In this document: in pieces, positions 23,044-34,500 of the stretch | Layout: each line of letters begins with the position of its first letter | How positions within the stretch are numbered: the first letter of the stretch is position 1 | Origin: Costus lasius | Taxonomy: Eukaryota; Streptophyta; Magnoliopsida; Zingiberales; Costaceae | Reading direction: 5' to 3' | NCBI GenBank assembly: GCA_027563935.2 | Contig: JANVAS020000203.1 | Coordinates: forward strand, 496,001 to 560,000 | Length of the DNA stretch: 64,000 bases | Program-made: the position numbers and the translations under genes | Notes under the pieces: generated by a model | Database searches by the model: none | Seen by the model: only the letters and a program-made list of their open reading frames with translations | Told to the model about the DNA's origin: nothing

Positions 23044-25371
23044 CTAAAGCTGACCAAGCCCGTCACTGAACAGGTGAGGATGCTCCTTTCTCATATCTGC
23101 TTCAACCTCCCAAGAGGCTTCTTCAACAGATGACTTTCACAAGTGGAATAACCTTATTTCTCAGCACTTTCTCTTTTCTATCTTCAATTCTGAGAGGTTT
23201 CACCACCAAAGTCATGTTCTCTTCAAGCTGAAGAGGTTCCAACTCTAGAACATGAGAAGGATCAGAACAATATTTTCTGAGTGCAGATACATGGAACACA
23301 TTATGGAGGTGTTCCAGTGATGGGGGCAGAGCAAGTCGGTATGCCACAGGTCCAACCCTCTCAATGATATCAAAGGGACCAATGTACCTGGGACTCAATT
23401 TTCCCCTCTTCCCAAATCTCATCACCCCTTTCATAGGTGAGACCTTTAGGAAAACATGCTCTCCCACCAAAAACTCAAGAGGACGCCGCCTCTCATCAGC
23501 ATAACTCTTCTGTCTATCCTGAGCAATCTTCATCTTTCTCTGAATTTCTCTGATCTTCTCAGTGGCTTCCTGAACAGCATCAGACCTTAGCACTGTTCTG
23601 TCCCCAGTTTCCTCCCAGCATATAGGTGTTCTGCATTTCCTCCCATATAGGGCCTCATACGGAGCCATCTGTATGCTAGAGTGAAAGCTATTGTTGTAGG
23701 TGAACTCTATCAGTGATAAGTCCAGATCCCACTCAACAGACCAGTCAACCACATAAGATCTCAGAAGATCCTCAAGTGTCTGAATAGTTCTCTCTGTCTG
23801 ACCATCAGATTGAGGATGATATGCAGTGCTGAAACTCAGATTAGTTCCCAAATCTTCCTGTAATTTCTTCCAAAACCTGGACAGAAATCGAGGATCACGG
23901 TCAGAGACAATGTCCAAGGGAACTCCATGCAATCTGACAATCTCATCGATGTACAGTTTTGCTAACCGATCCAAACTGTAAGTCATTTTGATCGGTAAGA
24001 AGTGAGCTGACTTCGTGAGTCTGTCCACAATCACCCATACTGCATCATGATTCCTTCTGGTATTGGGCAGTCCACACACAAAGTCCATACTGATATGCTC
24101 CCACTTCCACTGAGGAATAGGGAGAGACTGCATCAAACCGCCCGGCCTCTGATGCTCAGCCTTCACGGTTTGGCAAGTCAAACATCTGGACACAAACAAA
24201 TGTACATCCTTCTTCATACCATGCCACCAGAAAGTTTTTTTCAGATCCTGATACATCTTGGTACTACCAGGATGAACGGTATACTTAGTGCAATGGCTTT
24301 CCTTAAGAATTTCATTTCTCAACTCAGGGTCCTCAGGGACACAGACCCTTCCATGGAATCTGAGGAGACCATCATCCGACATACTGAAATTCTCAACCCA
24401 GCCTTGCTCAGACCTCTCTTTCCACCGTAAAATATCCGGATCTGACTGCTGCCCTGATCTCAGTCTCTGCAGTAACTCTGACTGAACCCTGAGAGAAGCT
24501 AGAAGACCGCCTCTCTCACCCGGAGTCACACTCAGATTCATGTCACTGAACTCCTGCAATAGTCGCCACTCCTGGACTCGCAGTGCAGCTATCTGAGTCA
24601 CAGGATACCGACTAAGAGCATCAGCCACCACATTGGCTTTACCAGACTGATATTGGATGGTGAAGTCATAATCCTTTATCAATTCAAGCCATCGCCTCTG
24701 TCTCATATTCAGCTCTTTCTGAGTGAAGATATACTTCAAGCTCTGGTGATCTGTAAACAATTCAAATGTCTGTCCAAACAGATAGTGCCTCCAAATCATC
24801 AAGGCAAAAACTACAGCTGCCAACTCCAGATCATGAGTGGGGTAGTTTACCTCATAGTCTTTGAGTTGCCTTGAAGCATAAGCAACTACCTTTCCTTGCT
24901 GCATCAGTACAGCACCCAGACCCTTACCAGAGGCATCAGTGTACACAGTGAACTTCTCTCCATCACAGGGAATGATGAGGATAGGAGCACTGGTCAGTCT
25001 CCTTTTCAGTTCCTGAAAACTAAACTCACAATTATCAGACCACTCAAACTTCAAATTCTTTCTAGTTAGCTTAGTCAGAGGACCAGCCAGCTTGGAAAAA
25101 CCCTCCACAAAGCGGCGGTAGTATCCAGCTAAGCCCAGAAAACTTCTGACCTCAGTCGCTGTAGTTGGTCTTCCCCAGTGAAGAATGGCCTCCACCTTCA
25201 CTGGATCCACAGACACACCCTGGCCAGAAATAATGTGCCCCAGAAAGCCAATCTGATATAGCCAGAACTCACATTTGCTGGCATTAGCATACAGCTGCTT
25301 CAGCCGCAGAATCTCCAGCACCTTGCGCAAATCCTAAGAGTGATCTTGCGCATTCTTGGAGTAGATCAGAA
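23044..25371 (-). pseudogene. T pol, downstream half: RT end, RNase H, integrase, chromodomain remnant
   Basis: Continues the gypsy Pol frame on the far side of the C insertion. From 25330 down to 23123: end of RT; RNase H ([14 protein letters not shown] near residues 130-142, TDHQSLKY near 192-199); integrase zinc region (H-H-C-C near 345-385); core with [15 protein letters not shown] and [11 protein letters not shown] giving the D-D-E triad; C-terminal domain with PRYIGPF. In-frame TAG at 25334-25336 where CAG fits. The frame ends at 23123, but another frame at 23127-23044 encodes [20 protein letters not shown], a chromodomain-like tail, so a small deletion has split off the end. Otherwise open. 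Confidence 0.9.
25367..25371. repeat. target-site duplication of C, left copy
   Basis: CAGAA, matching 34496-34500. Confidence 0.92.
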
Positions 25372-27049
25372 TGTTGGGGTATGCCCTTAAGGCTAATGTT
25401 TGAGGCCTTGGGATTCTATCAGTATCATGTAATAAACTCTTATGTTTATAAAGGCATGGTTGTTATTCAGGTTGTCACATTGTCTGCTGCAATAAGTGTA
25501 CTTCTGAATAATGTCTCAAAGCTGTTCAGCTAGGCTGACATGCAGTTAAGTCCTTAGTTGATATATCTTAGTGAACATGAGACAGCCTTGATATGATTGA
25601 GACTAATATGTGTTCTAATCTTATAGGATGCTTCGAGCATGGAATAAGATGTAGACTCATGGGTACATTGGATGTACTGGACAGACCCTATTTGGATATT
25701 CAATTGCTTGTCACAATGTGAATAATCCTTGTTTGCTACAAGTGGCACATGTCCTTTAACTTGAGATCACTTGTGTTTCTAAATGATGATTGTCATTGTT
25801 TTGAGGTAGTTCAATATCATTTGAAACATAATGATTATAGACTATCTTGGATGGTGAGCTTGAGTCAGGTTAGGGCACTAGTGATAGACATAGGATTGCC
25901 GTCTCCTTAATTGGAGTGAGATGTTCTAAAGGGCCCCCTGGATGAGATGATTGAGAAAAGAGTATGGCCATACCCAGGTGACTATGTTCATCTGATCTAA
26001 TCATGCTCATCATATTGGAGTTACAAGCTTGACACGCTTGTCCAATAAGAACATCCAGTGGCAAAGGAAATATGCATGCCTTGTGAGTTGATTCACACTT
26101 GTGCTGTGGTTTGGGTGTAGTCTTAGAAGACTCTTTTCTTTATATCGGGAGACAGTGATGTGTTGCTAGATACCCCTCACTGATCGTGATAACGTGAGTT
26201 ATCGTTACCGACATTTAAAGGAAACCCTTAGGGTCGCACAATTTGATGATATGGCTTACTTAAGTCAGATCGTGTGGACTGAATTGTTTTGGTTCAGTTT
26301 AAAGGAATTTAGTCTCTGATTGTAAGTGAGATCTGGTCTGATCATGTTTGATTGATTAGGGCTTGAGATCGGTAAGCTTTGATTGAGAGAATGGATGCTA
26401 GATCGGTGAGATCAGAAGCATCGAGAGATCAACGGTTAGATCTGAAGCCTTAGGGTTTAATTGAGATCTAGACTAATTGCTTGGCTTATTTGGTTTCTTG
26501 AACTGAACCAACTTGAACCGGCTCATCATATGAGCGCATGGTTCAAAGGGGAGAGCTAATAGCGTTAAGGAAAATTCATGGTCGCATGAATTGGAGACTT
26601 TGCTATTTTTAGATAGCACTTCTCTAAACGTGACCACGCCTCACGTTCACGCAAAAGGGAAGCTCTATTCTCGCCTCTCGCCCTTCTCTCTCGACACACT
26701 CTTGTGTGGTGACGACTTCAAGTCTCTAGGAGAGGATTCGGCCAAGAAGAAAAACATCTCTTTCCTTCCATAAAACAAGCACCTCTTGGAACCTTGCTAG
26801 CACAAGGAGCACCAAGGGAGTAGGCACACTCTCATCTTATGTGCGCATTCTCAGGAGGAGATCCCTGTCGATCTCTGCTTCCAAGACACCATCCAAGAGA
26901 TGGCGATGGTATGGATCTTTCTCTTCTATACTAGCATTCGAAAGTTGATCATATGATATATTAAGATCTCTTGAAACCCTATCTTCCCATGCGAATTTTT
27001 ATATGCGCCTCCCTTAGGGTTTCGGCCCCCTAGATTAAGGGGACTTTCA
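25372..27049 (+). repeat. 5' LTR of C
   Basis: 1,678 bp, TGTTGGGGTATGCCC...GGGGACTTTCA. A TTTATATC element lies near 26139 and the hairpin GATAAC-gtga-GTTATC at 26188-26203. Confidence 0.96.
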
Positions 27050-27051
27050 AT

Positions 27052-27063
27052 TGGTATTAGAGC
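27052..27063 (+). other. primer-binding site of C
   Basis: TGGTATTAGAGC, two bases after the LTR; one mismatch (T for C) to the iMet site seen in A, D, E, I and T. Confidence 0.85.
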
Positions 27064-27942
27064 GTAGGTTTTTATATATTCATATGATTGCTTATGGTGA
27101 TCCATGTATGTTGAATGTTTAGATCTAATATTTCTCCTCATGCGAAAATACCAGATAGATGTATTTTGTTTGTGGCGCATGTATGAGATGAACTTTTGTT
27201 GGCGCATGCTTTACATGTTTTAGTTTTTGTTTTCAAAACTTTCATGACTTGCGCGACTCACTATAGATCTAAGGCCTTACTGTAAAATCTTAGACGGGTT
27301 ATTAGGGTTGAAGTCATCCCCTAGGTTAGATCCAAAATGTCTGATCAGACCATCTGATAGCCTTGATGGGTTGACCAGATAGCACCTGTGTGCAAGCATC
27401 TGGTGGCTATAGGTCGACTGCAGACAGGCGTGTAGCGGTGTCTGATTGAGACGACTAGTGAACACACATGAGTTAGGCCCGGGGTCACACCCGCTTGCCA
27501 GAACTCATGAGGGTTGTTCAGCCCTGGCGCATGCATGGTTGACCTTTTGGTCGACTCAAGTCGGTTAGGACTTGGTGCATGCAAGGGCACTGGATCTGAC
27601 GAGGTTGGATGAGTGGATCCCTAGTAATGGACCGTTGTAAGGTAGTGAGGGCATATAAGAAAATTAAAATTGATGCCTATGGGGTTTTCGAAATTTAATT
27701 TTCATGATTGGATCACATGTTAATTGATGCCTATGCTTGTTTATTTATTCTTATGTGGGCTGCCCGTGTTTAATGTGTGCTGTGCTGGGGCCTGCGAGCC
27801 TGGAAATTATTTTGTAAATTAATTTTAATTGTGATCTGCGCATCACATTGCATTTAATTTATAAAGTGTAATTGACCTGCGTGTCAATCTTGTCTAGATA
27901 GATTAATTTGTAAATTAATCAGACAAGAGCACAGAGCACACT

Positions 27943-28005
27943 TGGCAGAGGCGCTTGCAGCAGAGGCTTGACCAGGTGGGAGGTCCAGGGTTCGACTCTG
28001 GGACC
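27943..28005 (+). other. tRNA-like segment in C leader
   Basis: Box A-like TGGCAGAGGCGC, then GACC/GGTC pairing, then T-arm CCAGG (27985-27989), loop GTTCGAC, TCTGG (27997-28001). The second pair is C-G here against T-A in A and B, so the stem co-varies. Confidence 0.5.
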
Positions 28006-28069
28006 GGGCGCATTTACCTGGTGGGCGCACCTGAGCTGGGCGCATTTACCTGGTGGGCGCACCTGAGCT
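28006..28069. repeat. 32-bp tandem duplication in C leader
   Basis: Two perfect copies beginning GGGCGCATTTACCTGGTGGG at 28006 and 28038. A and B have a single copy, so it is specific to C. Confidence 0.85.
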
Positions 28070-28372
28070 GCAGTGGGCGCTTGGGCCCTGGTTTGGGCCA
28101 AATGAGCAGCAAAAGACCCATCAAGAAAAGCAAGTGTAGACTTAAGTTTATTTAAGGTCTAACTTAGGCTTAATGGGCTTTTACCACATAAGATCAGCAT
28201 GCTTTCTATTTATTGCTTTTATAATTAGAATTGCATGATTTTATCTTCTGCTATCACCATAGGAATTGCATGATAGTCAAGAAGATAAAAGACCGTTAAA
28301 ATCCAACGCTAAAATATCAAGCTCGTAAGCCTTCTGATGCGAAACCTCACTTTTCTGATTATCGTTGGAGCC

Positions 28373-28396
28373 GTGTTGTACCCACTCAGTGGGCAC
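28373..28396 (+). other. leader hairpin 1 of C
   Basis: GTG, TTGTA bulge, stem CCCAC/GTGGG around TCA, then CAC; identical to A and B. Confidence 0.65.
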
Positions 28397-28577
28397 GTCC
28401 ATCTATCTTCAGACGGTGCGGGATTACACCTGCGTGTTACAGAGAAGGGATTTATCGCTTCTCGTTGCTCAGCATAACACGTGGTGGTCCAGGGAGTAGG
28501 TCGGGTTAGCTTGACCATGTAGACTACATATGTGGCGCATATGGTAGCACATGGAGGCAGCCATCTGTGGGGTCAGA

Positions 28578-28609
28578 GACTGTGTTGTACCAACTCAGTT
28601 GGCACAGTC
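28578..28609 (+). other. leader hairpin 2 of C
   Basis: Outer arms GACTGTG/CACAGTC, bulge TTGTA, inner arms CCAAC/GTTGG around TCA. Confidence 0.7.
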
Positions 28610-28912
28610 TGCTGGATTGCCCAGATGAAGGGGAATCGCACGGGTTGGCAATTGGCTGGGACAGCCTACCAGAGATTAGTGCTTGTACTCTCTGTGCATC
28701 TTATCTCGCCTGAGCGGGACGCGGAGACCAAGTATGAAATCTGGATCCCATCTCACTAAAAGAGTTCTACTCTTTCGGGCTGTTTTGCTGGATTTTTCAG
28801 CCAGATAAAATAGTGAGAAAAAGGAATCATTCTTAAGTCCTGATTGATTCTTTACATTGATACTGACCTTGCTGTTCTTGCATTGTTGTAGATACCTGCA
28901 GCAACGAACACC

Positions 28913-31900
28913 ATGAACTTCAATGTGCGATCCCTACTGGAAAGAGAGAAGTTTGCTGGGCCGAACTTCTCAGACTGGTTCGGACACCTTAAGATTGTTC
29001 TTAAGGCAGAGAGGAAACTGTATGTCCTCGAGACGGCGATACCGCCTCAGCCCGCTCCGAACGCCGCAAGGGCGGTTCGGGAAGCTTATGAAAAGCACGT
29101 CAATGATAGCATTGATGTCGCTTGCCTGATGCTAGCCTCTATGACGCCACCGCTGCAGCGTCAGCATGAGGATATTTCTGCAATAGACATGATAGCAAAC
29201 CTCAAGATGCTGTATGCTGCACAGGCGAGGACAGAACGCTATAATCTGACAAAGCTGTTCTTTCAGAGCAAACTGGCTGAAGGGAGCCCAGTGGGAGCTC
29301 ACGTGGTCAAGATGATTGGGCACAAGGAGGCTCTAGAGAAACTGGGGCATACCATCAACCAGGAGCTTGCTGTAGACATTATTCTGCAGTCTCTCCCGCC
29401 CTCTTTTGATGCGTTCATCATTAATTTTAATATGAACAAAATCGACTGTACTCCGGCAGAGCTGCTGAATATGCTCTTGACTACTGAGGAGACTCTGAAG
29501 GGAAAGCCTTCAACCTCTGTCTTAATGGTTCCTTCTAGGAACAAGAAGAAGGGGAAGAAGGGCAAGGCCCCTGTCAAGAGTTACAGCAAGGCTCTGAAGC
29601 AAAAAGTTAAGCGGTCAAAGGAATACAGATGTTTCCACTGTGGCCAGCTAGGTCACTGGAAAAAGGACTGTAAAGCGCTCCAAGGAGACAAGAAGGGAAG
29701 CATCGCTTCTGGCTCAGGTATATTTGTGACTGAAGTCATGATATCTTCTTCTTCTATATCATGGGTGTTGGACACTGCATGTGGAGTTCACATTTGTTCA
29801 AATGTACAGGAACTCAAGAGAAGAAGATAGGTGGGACAGCATGAGGTGGACCTACGAGTTGGAAACGGGGCACGGGTTGCTGCTGTTACTGTAGGAGACT
29901 ATTTCATCTCTTTGCCATCTGGACTTGTATTAGAACTAAACAGTTGTTACTTTGTTCCCAGCATTACTAAGAATATTATCTCCATTCCTGCTCTTGTCAG
30001 GAAAGGTTTTTCCTTTGAATGCAATATTTCAAAGTGTGTTTTGTCTTTAGATAATATTGTTTATGCAACTGGTTCAATTAACAATGGCTTATTCATGTTG
30101 GACATGGAATGTTCTATACACAACATTGATAATAAGAAAGCCAAGTATGCTGATGACAGCACCTTGCTATGGCATAGTCGTTTAGGCCATATTAACGAGA
30201 AACGCATTAAGTGGTTGCATGATAATGGACTGCTGGGATCATTCTCCTATGAGGAGATTGATACATGCAAGGCTTGTTTAATGGGTAAAATGACGAAGTC
30301 ACCTTTTCCTCACAAAGGTCAAAGGGCTTCAGGTTTACTTGACCTTATACACAGTGATGTGTGTGGGCCATTTAGTAAACATGCCAGAGGTGGCTATCAG
30401 TACTTCATTACCTTTACTGATGATTTCAGTAGGTATGGTTATGTCTATCTGATGAGACATAAAAGTGAATCTTTTGACAAGTTCAAAGAGTTCAAGAATG
30501 AAGTACAGAATTAGCTAGGCCGAAATATCAAGGCACTTCGTTCTGATCGAGGTGGAGAATACCTAAGTCGAGAATTTAATGACTATCTGAAGGAGTGTGG
30601 GATTATCTCACAGCTCACTCCGCCAGGAACACCGCAATGGAATGGTGTGTCCGAGAGGAGGAACAGAACCCTACTTGATATGGTTCGTTCCATGATGAGT
30701 CAGGCTACTCTACCTTACTCCTTTTGGGGATTTGCACTGGAGACAGCTGCAAAGGTACTAAACCGAGTGCCATCCAAGGCAGTTTCAAAGACCCCATATG
30801 AATTATGGTATGGGAAACAGCCGAGCTTGACATTTATCAGGATCTGGGGCTGCGAGGCTTATGTCAAAAAGCTCGCCTCTGGGAAACTAGAGAGCAGATC
30901 TGACAAATGTATCTTTGTCGGTTACCCTAAGGAAACTAAGGGTTATTATTTCTACGATCCCAAAGAGAACAAGGTATTTGTTGCTCGGACGGCCATATTT
31001 CTTGAGAAGGAGTTTCTTCTGCAAGAGGCCAGTGGGAGAGAAATAAAGCTGGATGAGAATCCAGAGGAAGGACAAAGTAGTCAAGCACAGTAGGATGAGC
31101 CTGAGCCGGTAGATCAGGTTATTGAACAATCTGAGGCTCAGATATCACGGGAACCGCGAAGATCGGGAAGGATCCGTTGACAGCCTGAACGCTATGACGG
31201 AGTCTACATCGTTGATAATGATGAACCCCTTACTTATGCGGATGCGGTCACTGGACCGGAATCAGCGAGATGGCTTGAAGCTATGCGCGCCGAGATGGAC
31301 TCCATGTCAGATAACCAAGTTTGGGATTTGGTTGATCCGCCTCCGGGAGTTATCCCTATAGGCTGTAAATGGATCTTCAAGAAGAAGATTGACATGGATG
31401 GTAACGTGGTTACCTATAAAGGCAGGCTGGTTGCGAAAGGTTTCAAACAAATCTACGGGATAGATTATGATGAAACTTTCTCACCTGTGGCCATGTTTAA
31501 GTCTATTCGGATTCTTCTCGCGATAGCTGCATATTATGATTATGAGATATGGCAGATGGATGTGAAGACAGCTTTCCTTAATGGAAATCTGGATGAGGAT
31601 GTGTATATGACACAACCAGAAGGTTTCACTAATCCATCAGATCGTCATAAAATATGCAAGTTAAAGAAGTCTATTTATGGACTTAAACAAGCATCAAGAA
31701 GCTGGAATATTCGTTTTGATGAATCAGTCAGTGAATTTGGTTTCATCAAGAACGAGGATGACCCGTGTGTATATAAGAGGTTTAGTGGGAGCGTGATTAC
31801 TTTCCTAGTCCTCTACGTCGATAATATCTTGATCATTGGAAATGACATTCCCGAAATGCATGCCGTTAAAGCATGGTTAAGGAAATGTTTCCAGATGAAA

Positions 31901-32797
31901 GATCTAGGAGAAGCTGCCTATGTGTTAGGTGTGAAGATCTACAGGGATAGATCTAAGAGGCTTCTCGGGCTGTGCCAGAGTACTTACATCGATAAAGTCC
32001 TGGAGGGATTTCATTTAGAGAATTCTAAAAGAGGATATCTTCCAGTCAGACATGGTCTGAATCTTTCAAAGAGTCAGTGTCCACAAACACAGATTGAGAA
32101 AGATGAAATGGACAATACGCCTTATGCTTCGGCTATTGGGTCCATAATGTATGCGATGTTGTGTACTCGCCCAGACGTCGCTTACAGGTTAAGTGTGACC
32201 AGCCGTTTCCAAAGTAATCCAGGTCAGGCACACTGGATTGCAGTCAAGAACATCTTAAAATATCTGCGGAGGACCAAAAATATGTTCTTGATATATGGTG
32301 GTCAGGAAGAACTCAGTATTGAAGGATATACTGATGCTTCGTTCCAGTCTGACCAGGATGATTTCCGATCGCAATCAGGCTATGTTTTTAGCTTGAATGG
32401 AGGAGCAGTGGTGTGGAAGAGTTTCAAACAGTCAACTGTTGCTGATTCCACAACAGAAGCCGAGTATGTTGCAGCCTCGGAAGCATCCAAGGAGGCAGTA
32501 TGGATTCGTAAGTTCGTTCAGGAACTTCGTGTTGTTCCTTCGAGTGCAGATCCTTTGGTTATCTTCTGTGATAACACTGGAGCAATCGCACAAGCAAAGG
32601 AACCACGGTCGCACCAGAAGTCCAAGCACATACAGAGACGGTTTCACTTGATCCGGGAGATCATAGATCGAGGCGAGATCAAAGTCTGCAAGGTTCATAC
32701 AGATGACAATCTGGCTGACCCGCTTACCAAGCCTCTGGCGCAGCAGAAGCATGAGAAGCACTGTAATAATATGGGTTTGAGATTTCTCAACCATTAG
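28913..32797 (+). pseudogene. C gag-pol polyprotein (copia), four stops and altered RT active site
   Basis: One frame of 1,295 codons from ATG 28913: Gag, zinc knuckle CFHCGQLGHWKKDC, protease LDTAC, integrase with HHCC and D-D-E motifs, RT, RNase H. In-frame stops: TAG 29828-29830 (CAG in A), TAG 30512-30514 (CAG in B), TAG 31091-31093 (TTG in B), TGA 31178-31180 (CGA in A and B). The RT catalytic motif reads YVDN (AAT at 31823-31825) where A and B have YVDD; the second Asp binds the catalytic metal, so RT should be inactive even without the stops. No frameshift, and exactly the same length as the A frame. The real start is ATG 28913, giving MNFNVRSLLE as in A. Confidence 0.95.
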
Positions 32798-32802
32798 ATT
32801 AA

Positions 32803-32817
32803 GTGCAAGTGGGAGAT
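32803..32817 (+). other. polypurine tract of C
   Basis: GTGCAAGTGGGAGAT directly before the 3' LTR. Confidence 0.8.
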
Positions 32818-34495
32818 TGTTGGGGTATGCCCTTAAGGCTAATGTTTGAGGCCTTGGGATTCTATCAGTATCATGTAATAAACTCTTATGTTTATAAAGG
32901 CATGGTTGTTATTCAGGTTGTTACATTGTCTGCTACAATAAGTGTACTTCTGAATAATGTCTCAAAGCTGTTCAGCTAGGCTGACATGCAGTTAAGTCCT
33001 TAGTTGATATATCTTGGTGAACATGAGACAGCCTTGATATGATTGAGACTAATATGTGTTCTAATCTTATAGGATGCTTCGAGCATGGAATAAGATGTAG
33101 ACTCATGGGTACATTGGATGTACTGGACAGACCCTATTTGGATATTCAATTGCTTGTCACAATGTGAATAATCCTTGTTTGCTACAAGTGGCACATGTCC
33201 TTTAACTTGAGATCACTTGTGTTTCTAAATGATGATTGTCATTGTTTTGAGGTAGTTCAATATCATTTGAAACATAATGATTATAGACTATCTTGGATGG
33301 TGAGCTTGAGTCAGGTTAGGGCACTAGTGATAGACATAGGATTGCCGTCTCCTTAATAGGAGTGAGATGTTCTAAAGGGCCCCCTGGATGAGATGATTGA
33401 GAAAAGAGTATGACCATACCCAGGTGACTATGTTCATCTGATCTAATCATGCTCATCATATTGGAGTTACAAGCTTGACACGCTTGTCCAATAAGAACAT
33501 CCAGTGGCAAAGGAAATATGCATGCCTTGTGAGTTGATTCACACTTGTGCTGTGGTTTGGGTGTAGTCTTGGAAGACTCTTTTCTTTATATCGGGAGACA
33601 GTGATGTGTTGCTAGATACCCCTCACTGATCGTGATAACGTGAGTTATCGTTACCGACATTTAAAGGAAACCCTTAGGGTCGCACAATTTGATGATATGG
33701 CTTACTTAAGTCAGATCGTGTGGAATGAATTGTTTTGGTTCAGTTTAAAGGAATTTAGTCTCTGATTGTAAGTGAGATCTGGTCTGATCATGTTTGATTG
33801 ATTAGGGCTTGAGATCGGTAAGCTTCGATTGAGAGAATGGATGCTAGATCGGTGAGATCAGAAGCATCGAGAGATCAACGGTTAGATCTGAAGCCTTAGG
33901 GTTTAATTGAGATCTAGACTAATTGCTTGGCTTATTTGGTTTCTTGAACTGAACCAACTTGAACCGGCTCATCATATGAGCGCATGGTTCAAAGGGGAGA
34001 GCTAATAGCATTAAGGAAAATTCATGGTCACATGAATTGGAGACTTTGCTATTTTTAGATAGCACTTCTCTAAACGTGACCACGCCTCACGTTCACGCAA
34101 AAGGGAAGCTCTATTCTCGCCTCTCGCCCTTCTCTCTCGACACACTCTTGTGTGGTGACGACTTCAAGTCTCTAGGAGAGGATTCGGCCAAGAAGAAAAA
34201 CATCTCTTTCCTTCCATACGACAAGCACCTCTTGGAACCTTGCTAGCACAAGGAGCACCAAGGGAGTAGGCACACTCTCATCTTGTGTGCGCATTCTCAG
34301 GAGGAGATCCCTGTCGATCTCTGCTTCCAAGACACCATCCAAGAGATGGCGATGGTATGGATCTTTCTCTTCTATACTAGCATTCGAAAGTTGATCATAT
34401 GATATATTAAGATCTCTTGAAACCCTATCTTCCCATGCGAATTTTTATATGCGCCTCCCTTAGGGTTTCGGCCCCCTAGATTAAGGGGACTTTCA
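32818..34495 (+). repeat. 3' LTR of C
   Basis: 1,678 bp, exactly the length of the 5' LTR; its last bases TTTCA, read on the minus strand, supply the TGA that ends the truncated T frame. Confidence 0.96.
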
Positions 34496-34500
34496 CAGAA
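34496..34500. repeat. target-site duplication of C, right copy
   Basis: CAGAA, matching 25367-25371. Confidence 0.92.

Larger units (their letters stand above)
27064..28912 (+). other. 5' leader of copia C
   Basis: 1.85-kb untranslated leader homologous to those of A and B, with the tRNA-like segment, a 32-bp duplication and two hairpins. No conserved frame. Confidence 0.85.
25372..34495 (+). mobile_element. complete Ty1/copia element C, Angela/BARE-type, nested in T
   Basis: 9,124-bp full-length element with two 1,678-bp LTRs, iMet primer site, leader, gag-pol frame and polypurine tract, flanked by CAGAA. It splits the T reverse transcriptase at its DDIL motif. By-eye count gives about 13 LTR differences (0.8 percent). 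The polyprotein has four in-frame stops and a changed RT catalytic residue. Confidence 0.96.

Noticed and set aside
25554..25748. About 64-codon frame found again at 3560, 10974, 33000 and 62177
   Set aside because: Lies antisense inside Angela LTRs; it recurs because the LTRs are repeats, and has no start context or domain.
27943..28005. A true tRNA gene
   Set aside because: T-arm and box-like motifs are present, but no good acceptor or D arm can be drawn.
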